Positions 26,696 to 35,305 of a DNA stretch of 64,000 nt are shown here, piece after piece (within the stretch, counting starts at the first letter, position 1; every line of letters begins with the position of its first letter). Source of the stretch: Bauldia litoralis (GTDB taxonomy: Bacteria; Pseudomonadota; Alphaproteobacteria; Rhizobiales; Kaistiaceae); contig NZ_FMXQ01000002.1 of NCBI RefSeq assembly GCF_900104485.1, positions 434,001 to 498,000 on the forward strand, read 5' to 3'. The notes below the pieces were generated by a model, which worked only from the letters and a program-made list of their open reading frames with translations, made no database searches and was not told the DNA's origin. A program made the position numbers and the translations under genes.

Positions 26696-28666
26696 TCACG
26701 CGTTTACCTTCTCCTTGGCCAACTCTTTCGCAAATGGCCGGATGGTGTGCAGGGGCGCGCGGATCTCGCAAAGAAGCCCTTCCTCGCGGAAGTCCAGGTG
26801 GGCATCGCCACCGAGTTCATAAGCGATGCTCCGCTCGATCAGCATCGATCCGAAGCCGCGGTCTTCCGGTGGCTTGACCGCCGGTCCGCCGGACTCCTGC
26901 CATTTGAGCAGCATCCACAATTCCTCGTCGATGCGGGTGATCGACCAGACGATCTCGACCCGTCCGGTCGGGATCGACAACGCGCCGTATTTGGAAGCGT
27001 TGGTGCCGAGTTCGTGAATGACCAGCGCGAAGGACAGCGCTGCCTTGGGGCTCAGCCTCAGCCGCGGTCCGCCGATCCGGATAACGCCGCCGACATCGAA
27101 GCTGCCCGCCTCCTGGCGAATCACGGTGTCGATATCCGCGCCAAGCCAGCGTTCCCCGGCCAGCAACTCATGGGCCCGTGACATCGTCTGGATTCGCCCG
27201 AGCAGCGAATTCTCGAACAACGAAACCGATTGCTGGGTGCGGGCCGTGCGCCGGATGACCGCCTGGATCACCTGCAGCGTGTTCTTCATCCGGTGGTCGA
27301 GTTCGCGCATCAGCAGGCGCTGGATCTCCTGCGCCTCGTGGCGGTCCGTGACGTCGACGGCGGTAGCCACGAGGTTATGCGTCCGCGCGCTGTTCGGCGT
27401 CAGCGGCCGGACCCAGAGGTCGAGAACCCGCGACTCTTCGTCGACATCGATCGTGAAGTCGAAGCGCGCGTCCTCGCCGTTGCGTGCGGTCGCGATCGCC
27501 TGGCGGATGCGGGCGCCCTCTTCCGGCTCCTCGTAGTCAAGCGAAAGGTCCCAGAGCGCCCGGCCGATCATATCTCCTTCGGCGACTTTCATGACCTCGA
27601 CGGCGGCGCGATTGGCGCTGATCACCTTGCCGTCGGGGCCGAGAAGCCAGGCCAGCGGGCCGATACCGTCGAGCATGCCGCGCAGTTGCGCCTGAGCTTC
27701 CGCGATCTGCTCGGTCTTCGACCGGTTGGCGATATAGCCGACCACCGCGACCGTCGAGGCCAGCCCGGCGCCCACGACCAGCAAGACCGCCCACCACATG
27801 ACGGTCGAGGCGCTGGATGGAGCAGCACCCACCGTCACGGTCCAGGTCCGGCCACCAAAGGAGAAGGTCTGGCGATTCGGCGGGGACGTGACCGGCTCCG
27901 CGTCGGCGACGGCTTCGGCCGCGCTCGCGGAGGGACCGACCGTCAGGAGGATCTTGGCAATGCCGCTGGTTCGTTGGGCAAAGCGGGCAAGGTCGTCAAC
28001 CGTAACGGAGGCGAAGGCAACGCCGATGACGTCGCCGCTCCGGTCCAGCGCCGGCAGATAGAACACCACCCCCCGTTCGTCGGTACCCAGCAGGCTCGTT
28101 GCGTCGCTGACGACAAGCTGGAACTGGCTGATCGTCTGTTCGATGGCCGCTCGTCGAACCGGATCGGACGCGGCGTCGAAACCGTAGGAGGGCTGGCCTT
28201 CGCCAGACAGGTAGCCGGATTCGATGACAAAATGGAAAGGTCGTTCCAAGGCCGCAACAGGGGCGCCATCAGGCCCGCGCTGCCAAATTCCGATCGACCG
28301 CGCCGGTTCGGTTTCAAACCTCACCTGGTATTCCTGGCGGTCCTCTGCCGGGACGCGCCGAAGAAAGCCGATCCCGCGCAGGACCTCGTCCGCCGCCAGA
28401 GGCACCGCGAAGCGATCGAATTCGTCCTTGGTTACATTGTTCGCGGCATAGAGTCCGCGCACCGCGCGAACGGAAATCGCGACGCGGTCAAGCGCAACCT
28501 TGACTGCCGTCGCGGCGGTGTCAATTCGAGCGCTTGCCTGCTCTTCGCGAAGCCGCTGATAGGAATCGTAGACGAACCAGCCCCCCAGTGCTGTCGCCCC
28601 GAGGCCCACCACGATGGCGACCGCCGTCGCCATCCTGCGGTGCCGGACTATTTCTCTTTGCGGCAA
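26696..28666 (-). CDS. CHASE-PAS-HWE membrane sensor histidine kinase
   Basis: A 656-residue membrane sensor. TM1 is at ~13-33, a periplasmic CHASE domain at ~50-265 (IRAVRGLYAANNVTKDEF-like start, GIGFLRRVPAEDR), TM2 at ~290-315 (VMWWAVLLVVGAGLA). A cytoplasmic PAS follows at ~330-440 (GPLAWLLGPDGKVISANRAA), then the HWE core with His ~457 in MRELDHRMKNTLQVIQ, N-box IHELGTNASKYGAL and W-x-E in LLKWQESGGP. The start is TTG 28666 with GAGGA 4 bp upstream; ATG 28633 is the alternative. Co-transcribed with the receiver downstream; an EcfG promoter lies ~170 bp upstream. Confidence 0.9.
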   Translation of the reverse strand: MPQREIVRHRRMATAVAIVVGLGATALGGWFVYDSYQRLREEQASARIDTAATAVKVALDRVAISVRAVRGLYAANNVTKDEFDRFAVPLAADEVLRGIGFLRRVPAEDRQEYQVRFETEPARSIGIWQRGPDGAPVAALERPFHFVIESGYLSGEGQPSYGFDAASDPVRRAAIEQTISQFQLVVSDATSLLGTDERGVVFYLPALDRSGDVIGVAFASVTVDDLARFAQRTSGIAKILLTVGPSASAAEAVADAEPVTSPPNRQTFSFGGRTWTVTVGAAPSSASTVMWWAVLLVVGAGLASTVAVVGYIANRSKTEQIAEAQAQLRGMLDGIGPLAWLLGPDGKVISANRAAVEVMKVAEGDMIGRALWDLSLDYEEPEEGARIRQAIATARNGEDARFDFTIDVDEESRVLDLWVRPLTPNSARTHNLVATAVDVTDRHEAQEIQRLLMRELDHRMKNTLQVIQAVIRRTARTQQSVSLFENSLLGRIQTMSRAHELLAGERWLGADIDTVIRQEAGSFDVGGVIRIGGPRLRLSPKAALSFALVIHELGTNASKYGALSIPTGRVEIVWSITRIDEELWMLLKWQESGGPAVKPPEDRGFGSMLIERSIAYELGGDAHLDFREEGLLCEIRAPLHTIRPFAKELAKEKVNA

Positions 28667-28833
28667 GCGATCCTCGACCCGTGTTACCCGCTCTCAGAGC
28701 GCTCCGACGACCAGCAGAATTGTGACGAAACTCACCACGCCCCAGGGTCCGTCAGGAACCGAGACCGATGAGATGATGGATGGGATGAAATAGGAGGCGT
28801 CATTGGAATCTGCTCGGTGCGTATGAGGTGTGT

Positions 28834-28858
28834 AACGCCCAATATTGCCTGGAGTTCC
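28834..28858 (-). promoter_or_regulatory. EcfG-type promoter toward CHASE-PAS-HWE kinase
   Basis: Minus strand GGAAC (28858-28854), 16 bp, CGTT (28837-28834): perfect consensus. Transcription would run into the kinase-receiver operon starting at 28666. Confidence 0.75.
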
Positions 28859-28882
28859 ACGAAACGGCGAAAATAATTGTGG

Positions 28883-28908
28883 GAACAAACCACCGGAATC
28901 CCTTGTTG
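28883..28908 (+). promoter_or_regulatory. EcfG-type promoter of PRC-barrel gene
   Basis: GGAAC (28883-28887), 17 bp, TGTT (28905-28908) on the + strand, ~100 bp before the PRC-barrel ATG. One allowed mismatch in the -10 element. Confidence 0.7.
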
Positions 28909-29006
28909 TTTGGCCCGTAACCCGGCTGCGGCCAAACGCACCAACGTCCTCCCAGGTGTGTTCGCCCGGCTCGGAAACCGAAACGCCAATAAGGGACACA
29001 CAAACA

Positions 29007-29975
29007 ATGACCTTCAGGAAACTCCTCGCCACGACCGCCATGGTTGCCGTCACTGCGACCGGTGCATACGTCGTCACCCCCTCCCCCTACGCTGCCGCCG
29101 CGACGATGGCTTCGGGCTACGTCCAGCAGATCGACACGACGGACCATTACGCGTCCGACATCATCGGCTCGACGGTCTATAGCTCGGCCGAGGCCGACGG
29201 CGAAGCCATCGGCGACGTCAATGACCTCGTTGTCGCTCCCGATGGCGGGATCGCTGCAGTCGTGATCGGCGTCGGCGGCTTCCTCGGCATCGGCGAAAAG
29301 GACGTTGCTGTTCCGTTCGATCGCCTGACCTGGCGCACGGACGAGGATGGCGAAACCTGGCCGGTTCTCGCCGCTACCCAGGAAGAGCTCGAATCCGCTC
29401 CGGCCTTTGAGCGCGACGCACAGACGGCCATGGCCAAGGACCCGGCCATGAAGGACAACGCGCCGGCTGACACCATGGCCAAGACCGACGGTCCGGCTGT
29501 GATGGACGAGAACGCTCCGGCCGACACCATGGCCAAGACCGACGACCCGGCGGTCATGGACGGAAACGCTCCGGCCGACACCGTGGCCAGGACCAACGAT
29601 CCCGCCGTGATGGACGAGACGGCGATGGCCCCGGCCGATGGCGCGACTTTCGACCCGTCGACCATCAGTGTCGAGAACCTGATCGACACCACCGTCTACA
29701 GCTCCGACGGTGAGAATGTCGGCGAGGTCTCGGACGTCCTCTTGGCCGAAGGCGGCGAGATCGACGCGGTCGTGATCGATGTCGGCGGCTTCCTCGGCAT
29801 CGGCGAAAAGCCGGTCGCGATCGGTTACTCCGACCTCGCCATCACCATGGACCAGAATGAAAACCTGATCCTGAAGACGGCGTTCACTCGCGATCAGCTC
29901 GATGCGGCGCCGGAGTATGACGAGACCGCGTACCGCGAGGACCGTCAGAAGGTTCTCGTCCGCGGCAAGAGCTAA
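29007..29975 (+). CDS. Exported protein with two PRC-barrel domains and Ala/Asp repeat linker
   Basis: A 322-residue exported protein. Residues 1-31 are a signal peptide (FRKLLATTAMVAVTATGAYV, A-A-A-A cleavage region). Two PRC-barrel-like domains follow at ~48-130 and ~218-305, each with I-G-D/E-V-x-D and the shared VGGFLGIGEK motif. Between them, at ~145-210, lie three imperfect 18-residue repeats of the A-P-A-D-T-M-A-K-T-D-x-P-A-V-M-D type. PRC-barrel proteins of this kind are often stress-induced in rhizobia; function unknown. ATG 29007 follows AAGGGA. An EcfG promoter is upstream. Confidence 0.83.
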   Translation: MTFRKLLATTAMVAVTATGAYVVTPSPYAAAATMASGYVQQIDTTDHYASDIIGSTVYSSAEADGEAIGDVNDLVVAPDGGIAAVVIGVGGFLGIGEKDVAVPFDRLTWRTDEDGETWPVLAATQEELESAPAFERDAQTAMAKDPAMKDNAPADTMAKTDGPAVMDENAPADTMAKTDDPAVMDGNAPADTVARTNDPAVMDETAMAPADGATFDPSTISVENLIDTTVYSSDGENVGEVSDVLLAEGGEIDAVVIDVGGFLGIGEKPVAIGYSDLAITMDQNENLILKTAFTRDQLDAAPEYDETAYREDRQKVLVRGKS

Positions 29976-29995
29976 GGCTCGCTACCTGACAACGA

Positions 29996-30030
29996 CGATG
30001 CACGGTCTCCATTCCGGAGGCCGTGCATCG
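29996..30030 (+). terminator. Hairpin between PRC gene and DUF1328 gene
   Basis: A perfect 10-bp inverted repeat CGATGCACGG / CCGTGCATCG with an inner CTCC-ATTC-GGAG stem, but no U-tract. It may stabilise mRNA or attenuate read-through into the DUF1328 gene rather than stop it fully. Confidence 0.45.
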
Positions 30031-30051
30031 GCCATTTCATGAGGTGCGACG

Positions 30052-30216
30052 ATGTTGGAATGGATTCTCATTGCCCTGCTGATCGCCGCGGTCGCCAGCA
30101 TCCTGGGTTTCCGAGGCGTCGCCGGCGCAGCCGCCGGTGTCGCCCAGATCCTGGTGGTGATCCTGCTGATCGGTTTGGCGCTGCTGCTGATCTTCGGCGT
30201 CCTGGCCTTCGCCTGA
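30052..30216 (+). CDS. DUF1328 small membrane protein
   Basis: A 54-residue protein with two transmembrane helices: MLEWILIALLIAAVASILGF, then a glycine/alanine turn and VAQILVVILLIGLALLLIFG. This is the complete DUF1328 (YtjA-like) pattern. Members are small, stress-associated inner-membrane proteins of unknown function. ATG 30052 lies 76 bp after the PRC gene, so stress-dependent co-transcription from 28883 is likely. A strong terminator follows. Confidence 0.85.
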   Translation: MLEWILIALLIAAVASILGFRGVAGAAAGVAQILVVILLIGLALLLIFGVLAFA

Positions 30217-30241
30217 GCCGAACGACTACCGCGAACCTTCG

Positions 30242-30270
30242 CGCCCGGTGCTGATCGCGCCGGGCGTTTT
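30242..30270 (+). terminator. Intrinsic terminator after DUF1328 gene
   Basis: Hairpin CGCCCGG (30242-30248) / CCGGGCG (30260-30266) followed directly by TTTT, 26 bp past the stop. It closes the general-stress island. Confidence 0.8.
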
Positions 30271-30280
30271 CGTGTAGGCC

Positions 30281-31408
30281 TCAGGCCGGCGGCAGGTCGC
30301 CCCGCGCCCAACCGTCCTTGGTTTCCGCGACGAAGTCGTCGAACCGCCCGGCAGCGATCGCCGCCCGGACCCCGGCCATCAGGTGCTGGTAATAGGCAAG
30401 GTTGTTCCAGGTCAAGAGCATCGCGCCGAGCAGTTCGCCCGACTTGATCAGGTGGTGGAGATAGGCGCGCGAATAGTCCCGCGCCGGCACCCAGTCCATG
30501 GTCTCGTCGATCGGCCGCCGGTCGTCGGCGTGGCGGGCATTCTTCATGTTGATCCGGCCGAAGCGCGTATAGGCGACGCCATGCCGGCCGGCGCGGGTCG
30601 GCAGCACGCAATCGAACATGTCGACGCCGCGCCGTACCGCCTCGACAATGTCGTCCGGCTGGCCGACACCCATGAGGTAGCGGGGATGGTCAAGGGGAAG
30701 TGCCGGCACCGTCGTGTCGAGCATCGCCAGCATGACGTCCTGCGGCTCGCCAACCGCCAGCCCGCCGATCGCGTAGCCGTGAAAGCCGATGTCGGCCAGC
30801 GCCTCGGCGGAGGCGATCCGCAGGTCCGGCTGGTCGCCGCCCTGCACGATTCCGAACAGCGCCCGCTCTTTCGTCGCGCCGAAGGCCGCCTTCGAGCGCT
30901 CGGCCCAGCGCAACGACATCCGCATCGCGCGCTCCACCTCCTGCCGCGGCGCCGGCAGCCGCACGCATTCGTCGAGCTGCATCCGGATGTCCGAGTCGAG
31001 CAGGCCCTGGATCTCGAGCGAGCGCTCCGGCGTCAATCGGTGGGTCGACCCGTCGAGATGCGACTGGAAGGTCACGCCCTCTTCATCCAGCTTGCGCAGT
31101 CCCGATAGCGACATCACCTGGAAACCGCCGGAATCGGTGAGGATCGGATACGGCCAGTTGGAGAAGACGTGCAGGCCGCCGAGGCCCGCCACTCGCTCGG
31201 CGCCCGGCCGCAGCATCAGGTGATAGGTGTTGCCGAGGATGATATCGGCGCCGAGCCCGCGCACCTGCTCTGGGTACATCCCCTTGACTGTCCCGGCAGT
31301 GCCAACCGGCATGAAGGCCGGTGTCCGGATGACGCCCCGCGCGGTCGTCAGTTCGCCGGTCCGCGCCGCACCGTCGGTCGCCGCGATCGTCATGCCGAAA
31401 TCGGTCAC
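30281..31408 (-). CDS. tgt: tRNA-guanine transglycosylase
   Basis: A 375-residue enzyme that exchanges guanine 34 of GUN-anticodon tRNAs for the queuosine precursor preQ1. Seen are [30 protein letters not shown], the general acid-base Asp in [25 protein letters not shown] and the nucleophile Asp in [13 protein letters not shown]. Unusually, the zinc-binding block near residues 305-340 reads [18 protein letters not shown] and [10 protein letters not shown]. All three cysteines of C-x-C-x2-C and the later His ligand are missing, although the surrounding sequence is conserved. Its ATG overlaps queA by 4 bp. Confidence 0.93.
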   Translation of the reverse strand: MTDFGMTIAATDGAARTGELTTARGVIRTPAFMPVGTAGTVKGMYPEQVRGLGADIILGNTYHLMLRPGAERVAGLGGLHVFSNWPYPILTDSGGFQVMSLSGLRKLDEEGVTFQSHLDGSTHRLTPERSLEIQGLLDSDIRMQLDECVRLPAPRQEVERAMRMSLRWAERSKAAFGATKERALFGIVQGGDQPDLRIASAEALADIGFHGYAIGGLAVGEPQDVMLAMLDTTVPALPLDHPRYLMGVGQPDDIVEAVRRGVDMFDCVLPTRAGRHGVAYTRFGRINMKNARHADDRRPIDETMDWVPARDYSRAYLHHLIKSGELLGAMLLTWNNLAYYQHLMAGVRAAIAAGRFDDFVAETKDGWARGDLPPA

Positions 31409-32487
31409 GGCCGTATCTCCGGAAAAAGCAGGCTGGCGTCGCCGTAGGAATAGAAGCGGTAGCCGCTGTCGATCGCGTGCCGGTAGGCCGCCACCATCGT
31501 CTCGCGGCCGGAAAAGGCCGAGACCAGCATGAACAGCGTCGAGCGCGGCAGGTGGAAGTTGGTCATCAGGATATCGACCGCCTTGAAGCGATAGCCCGGC
31601 GTGATGAAGATCGACGTTTCGTCGGAAAAAGGCGCGACCAGCCCGTCATCGGTCGCCGCACTTTCGAGAAGCCGCAGCGAGGTCGTTCCAACCGCGACGA
31701 TCCGGCCGCCGGCGGCCCGCGCCCGGTTGAGTGCGTCGGCGACGTCGGCGCTCACCGTCCCCCATTCCGCGTGCATCCGGTGGTCGGCCGTATCCTCCGC
31801 CTTGACCGGCAGAAAGGTCCCCGGCCCGACATGCAGCGTCACCCGCTGCAGCCCGATCCCCGCCGCCGAAAGCCGCTCGAACAGCCCGTCGGTGAAATGC
31901 AGGCCGGCCGTCGGCGCGGCGACCGCGCCTTCCTCCCGCGCATAGATCGTCTGGTAGTCGGCCCGGTCACTGGCATCCTCGCCGCGTTTCGCGGCGATAT
32001 AGGGCGGCAGCGGCATGTGACCGATGGCGTGCACCGCCTCGTCGAGCACCGGCCCCGAGAGGTCGAAACGGATGAGCACGTCGCCACCCTCGCCCTTCTC
32101 CTCGACGGTCGCATCGAGGCCGGCGGCAAGGCAGGCATTGTCGACGGTGGCGCCGAAGCGCAGCCGGTCGCCAGGGCTGAGCCGTCGTGCCGGCCGGGCG
32201 AAGGCCCGCCACCGCGCCGGTCCGCTGCGCTCGTAGAGCGTGACTGACACCGGCGTGACATGCTCGCCGCGGATCCGTTCGCCGCGCAGTTCCGCCGGGA
32301 TCACCTTGGTGTCGTTGACCACCAGCACGTCACCGGGCCGCAGCAGGTCCGGCAGGTCGCTGACATGCCGGTCATCCAGCGCCACACCCGGCTTCACCAC
32401 CAGCAGCCGCGCCGCGTCGCGCGGATTGGCCGGCCGGAGCGCGATGCTCGTCTCCGGCAGTTCGAAATCGAAGAGGTCGACCCGCAC
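31405..32487 (-). CDS. queA: S-adenosylmethionine:tRNA ribosyltransferase-isomerase
   Basis: A 360-residue cytoplasmic enzyme that transfers and isomerises the ribosyl group of SAM onto preQ1-modified tRNA, giving epoxyqueuosine; it acts just after Tgt, whose gene overlaps it. The N-terminus [63 protein letters not shown] and [21 protein letters not shown] are all QueA landmarks. The start is GTG 32487. The gene order queA-tgt supports a local queuosine operon. Confidence 0.95.
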   Translation of the reverse strand: MRVDLFDFELPETSIALRPANPRDAARLLVVKPGVALDDRHVSDLPDLLRPGDVLVVNDTKVIPAELRGERIRGEHVTPVSVTLYERSGPARWRAFARPARRLSPGDRLRFGATVDNACLAAGLDATVEEKGEGGDVLIRFDLSGPVLDEAVHAIGHMPLPPYIAAKRGEDASDRADYQTIYAREEGAVAAPTAGLHFTDGLFERLSAAGIGLQRVTLHVGPGTFLPVKAEDTADHRMHAEWGTVSADVADALNRARAAGGRIVAVGTTSLRLLESAATDDGLVAPFSDETSIFITPGYRFKAVDILMTNFHLPRSTLFMLVSAFSGRETMVAAYRHAIDSGYRFYSYGDASLLFPEIRP

Positions 32488-32496
32488 GAAAAACCG

Positions 32497-32868
32497 TCAG
32501 CGGCGCGAATAGGCGCGGCCGAGCGCCAGCACGCCAATGACGATCAGCACCGCCGGCCAGATGACGTTCCAGTCGACATCGAGGTCGAAGAGAAACATCA
32601 GCGTCAGCGCCACCAGAACGATGCCGGTGATCAGCGGCCCGATGACGGCGGCGCCGAAGCCGTTCGCCGCGTAGGCCTTCCACGCCCCGATCAGTGCGAA
32701 GACCGCCGGAATGAGAATGAACAGCGCCCACCAGTTGCCCGGAATGGCGTAGCCCATGTTCTGCAGGAGGAAGACAATGCCGACCCCGATCAGGATCAGC
32801 GCCGCGACCCAGGCCCCCGGACCGCGCGGATCGTTTGCGTCGTCTTCCTGCAATGGCGTGTTGGACAT
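32497..32868 (-). CDS. Small membrane protein, LiaF-TM-like
   Basis: A 123-residue protein with an acidic N-terminal tail and four hydrophobic helices: VAALILIGVGIVFLLQNMG, WWALFILIPAVFALIGAW, an AAVIGPLITGIVLVALTLMFL pair and VIWPAVLIVIGVLALGRAY. The repeated G-x-x-F-L-L-Q-N-x-G and W-P-x-x-L-I motifs match the LiaF transmembrane domain/DUF5668 group of unknown function. It lies 9 bp upstream of queA on the same strand and may be co-transcribed. Confidence 0.72.
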   Translation of the reverse strand: MSNTPLQEDDANDPRGPGAWVAALILIGVGIVFLLQNMGYAIPGNWWALFILIPAVFALIGAWKAYAANGFGAAVIGPLITGIVLVALTLMFLFDLDVDWNVIWPAVLIVIGVLALGRAYSRR

Positions 32869-32984
32869 GATGGTTCACCTCCCGCTATCGACCGCCGATC
32901 CTAGCACGATGGCAGTTGACGAGCGGTTGACGGGCCGCGCGCGCCGGCAGACACCGGTCGCGCGGCCCGTGATAGCGTCAGGCC

Positions 32985-33458
32985 TCAGGCTGCGTCGGCG
33001 GCAACCTTCATTGACACGATCTTGTCGGGGTTGGCCACCGGCTCGCCGCGCTTGATCTTGTCGATATTGTCCATGCCCTCGCTCACCTGGCCCCAGACCG
33101 TGTACTGGCCGTTGAGGAAGCCGGCGTCGCCAAAGCAGATGAAGAACTGGCTGTCGGCGGAGTTGGGATCGCTGGCGCGGGCCATCGAGCAGGTGCCGCG
33201 CACATGCGGCTCGGCGTTGAATTCAGCCGGCAGGTGCTTGCCGGAGCCGCCCATGCCGGTGCCGGTCGGATCGCCGGTCTGGGCCATGAAGCCGTCGATG
33301 ACGCGGTGGAAGACGATGCCGTCGTAGAAGCCTTCGCGCGCCAGCTCCTTGATCCGGGCGACATGCCCGGGCGCCAGGTCGGGGCGCAGTTCGATCACGG
33401 TGGTGCCATGGGTGGTTTCCATGATCAGGGTGTTCTCGGGGTCTTTTACGTCGGCCAT
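32985..33458 (-). CDS. ppiB: Cytoplasmic cyclophilin-type peptidyl-prolyl isomerase
   Basis: A 157-residue cyclophilin without a signal peptide, catalysing cis-trans isomerisation at proline. Active-site landmarks are FHRVIDGFMAQTGDPTGTGMGG, the SQFFICFGD stretch and NGQYTVWGQVSEGMDNIDKI. ATG 33458 begins MADVKDPENTLIMET. It directly follows a second, exported cyclophilin gene 30 bp upstream; the two share most of their sequence and look like a tandem duplication that served cytoplasm and periplasm separately. Confidence 0.93.
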   Translation of the reverse strand: MADVKDPENTLIMETTHGTTVIELRPDLAPGHVARIKELAREGFYDGIVFHRVIDGFMAQTGDPTGTGMGGSGKHLPAEFNAEPHVRGTCSMARASDPNSADSQFFICFGDAGFLNGQYTVWGQVSEGMDNIDKIKRGEPVANPDKIVSMKVAADAA

Positions 33459-33488
33459 TCGGCCCTCCTCTTTCGGTTTTTCGTCAGA

Positions 33489-34025
<537 letters not shown>

Positions 34026-34102
34026 TCTCACTCACCAAATTCGCAGGATGACGGGATGGATGGATGATCCGGCGCCCGTTCGGGGCCCCGGGGCTTGCGG
34101 CA

Positions 34103-34615
34103 TCAGGTCGAGGAAGCCGGCGGCGCGGCCTTGGACTTCAATCTCTCGACGATAGCCGGAGGTACGAACGGCGCAACGTCGCCGCCCATGCGAGCGATCT
34201 GCCGAACAAGCGTGGCGGTGATGTGGCGGCTTGACGGCGAAGCCGGCAGGAACACGGTCCTGATCTCCGGAGCCAGCACCGCGTTGGTCGCCGCCATCTG
34301 CATCTCGTAATCGAAATCGGCCGCGTTGCGCAGCCCGCGGACCAGCACCTCGGCGCCGGCCGCCTGGGCCGCCGCAACGGTCAGCCCGTCGAAGGACGTT
34401 ACCGAGACGCGATCGCGCTTGTCGGTCGGCAGCCCGGCGATCACGTCGGCGATCATCGCCTTGCGCTCGTCGGAGGTGAACATCGTCTTCTTAGACGGAT
34501 GGACCCCGATCGCGACAACCACCCGGTCGGACACCGTCAACGCCGCAAGCAGGATGTCGAGGTGGCCGTTGGTGATCGGGTCGAAGGTGCCGGGATAGAG
34601 CGCTGTTCGGGTCAT
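34103..34615 (-). CDS. coaD: Phosphopantetheine adenylyltransferase
   Basis: A 170-residue cytoplasmic enzyme of coenzyme A synthesis, joining ATP and 4'-phosphopantetheine to dephospho-CoA. Nucleotidyltransferase motif YPGTFDPITNGHLDIL at residues ~6-21 and the C-terminal SSRHITATLVRQIARMGGDV with the ISST-like signature are present, plus VLVRGLRNAADFDYEMQMA. ATG 34615 gives the standard MTRTALYPG start; an in-frame start at 34648 adds an unlikely proline/arginine-rich leader. Confidence 0.95.
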   Translation of the reverse strand: MTRTALYPGTFDPITNGHLDILLAALTVSDRVVVAIGVHPSKKTMFTSDERKAMIADVIAGLPTDKRDRVSVTSFDGLTVAAAQAAGAEVLVRGLRNAADFDYEMQMAATNAVLAPEIRTVFLPASPSSRHITATLVRQIARMGGDVAPFVPPAIVERLKSKAAPPASST

Positions 34616-34778
34616 GGTCCGGTCGGTTCGCGGCTGTGGCCGAGGCAAGGCGTCGCTCGGCTTCTATCGGGAACCGCCCCGCCCGGCAAGGCGTTGCCCC
34701 GGCACGGGGGCAGCGGAGAGAGCCAATTCCGGCCATCCGGCAGCCCCCTTTTTCCCAATGCCCGCAGAGACTTGACCA

Positions 34779-34817
34779 TGTGACCCCGATCACACGGCTT
34801 TTGTGAAGTTGGTCACT
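34779..34817. promoter_or_regulatory. Two tandem CRP-like operator palindromes
   Basis: TGTGA-CCCCGA-TCACA (34779-34794) is a perfect CRP-type palindrome; TGTGA-AGTTGG-TCACT (34802-34817) matches in 9 of 10 half-site bases. Their centres are 23 bp apart and lie ~57-80 bp upstream of the likely start point of the EcfG promoter at 34834. Which Crp/Fnr protein binds is unknown. Confidence 0.6.
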
Positions 34818-34833
34818 GTGGATGAAAGAGGGC

Positions 34834-34859
34834 GGAACTATCTTCCAGTCATACCCGTT
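34834..34859 (+). promoter_or_regulatory. EcfG-type promoter of small exported protein gene
   Basis: GGAAC (34834-34838), 17 bp, CGTT (34856-34859): perfect consensus on the + strand, ending 52 bp before the ATG at 34912. Confidence 0.75.
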
Positions 34860-34911
34860 GTTCAAGTGAGGCCGGCACGAACCCCCGGCCAGGCACGGAA
34901 GGATGAGAAAG

Positions 34912-35187
34912 ATGACCACCTTGATCCGCCAGACAGTCGTTGCAGTCGCCTTTGCCGCGACAGTTGCGCTCGGCATCACCGGTGCGACTCTCCGCGGCGA
35001 AACCAAGGAAACCGATGTCGCCGCGACCTGCGAAGCTGCCGCCTGGCCGAACATCCCCGCCGAATGCCTCGCCGGCGCCGGCAATGACATCCGCTACATT
35101 TCGGCCAACGAGCCCGCCGCCGTGATGATCGGTCCGATGGCGTCCAACGGCGCTCTCGCCGACCGCTTCCAGACCGCCTTCGAGTAA
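34912..35187 (+). CDS. Small exported protein, unknown function
   Basis: A 91-residue protein with an N-terminal membrane/signal segment (TTLIRQTVVAVAFAATVALG). The mature part is short, with a possible disulfide pair in AATCEAAAWPNIPAECLAG, followed by IRYISANEPAAV. I do not recognise a characterised family; C-x(n)-W-P-x-I-P-x-x-C peptides of this kind occur near the C-termini of small rhizobial exported proteins. ATG 34912 has AAGGA upstream; ATG 34903 is too close to its GGAAGG. Control appears elaborate for so small a gene: an EcfG promoter and two CRP-like boxes precede it. Confidence 0.7.
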   Translation: MTTLIRQTVVAVAFAATVALGITGATLRGETKETDVAATCEAAAWPNIPAECLAGAGNDIRYISANEPAAVMIGPMASNGALADRFQTAFE

Positions 35188-35305
35188 GGCGAACCCGGGC
35201 GACTTAGCTGAACACCAGATGAACGGAGCAATCGGCCAGGGTTCAGTCGGCAACAGCGATAAAACCGACAGACATCGACAGCCGGTTCCGTCAGGAGACA
35301 ACAAA

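Larger units (their letters stand above)
28667..29006. other. Regulatory intergenic region, HWE kinase / PRC protein
   Basis: A 340-bp divergent region holding two EcfG-type promoters, one per strand, only 24 bp apart (28834-28858 minus, 28883-28908 plus). It leaves 5' leaders of roughly 160 and 90 nt. The minus leader includes a short hydrophobic reading frame ending at 28694 but no credible start or ribosome site. Confidence 0.7.
34616..34911. other. Dense regulatory intergenic region
   Basis: A ~296-bp divergent spacer between coaD (leftward) and a small exported protein gene (rightward). It contains two CRP-like palindromes and one or two EcfG-type promoter motifs, listed separately. A further perfect-looking motif GGAAC-N17-CGTT at 34670-34695 is farther from the gene and may be chance. 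No coding stretch seen. Confidence 0.6.

Noticed and set aside
28694-28830. Hydrophobic minus-strand frame ending in VSFVTILLVVGAL
   Set aside because: No start codon with a ribosome site in frame; alternative 14- and 23-codon readings are too short to support.
34670-34695. Second GGAAC-N17-CGTT motif upstream of the small exported protein gene
   Set aside because: It is over 200 bp from the gene while a better placed perfect motif exists at 34834; one chance match in the window is expected.
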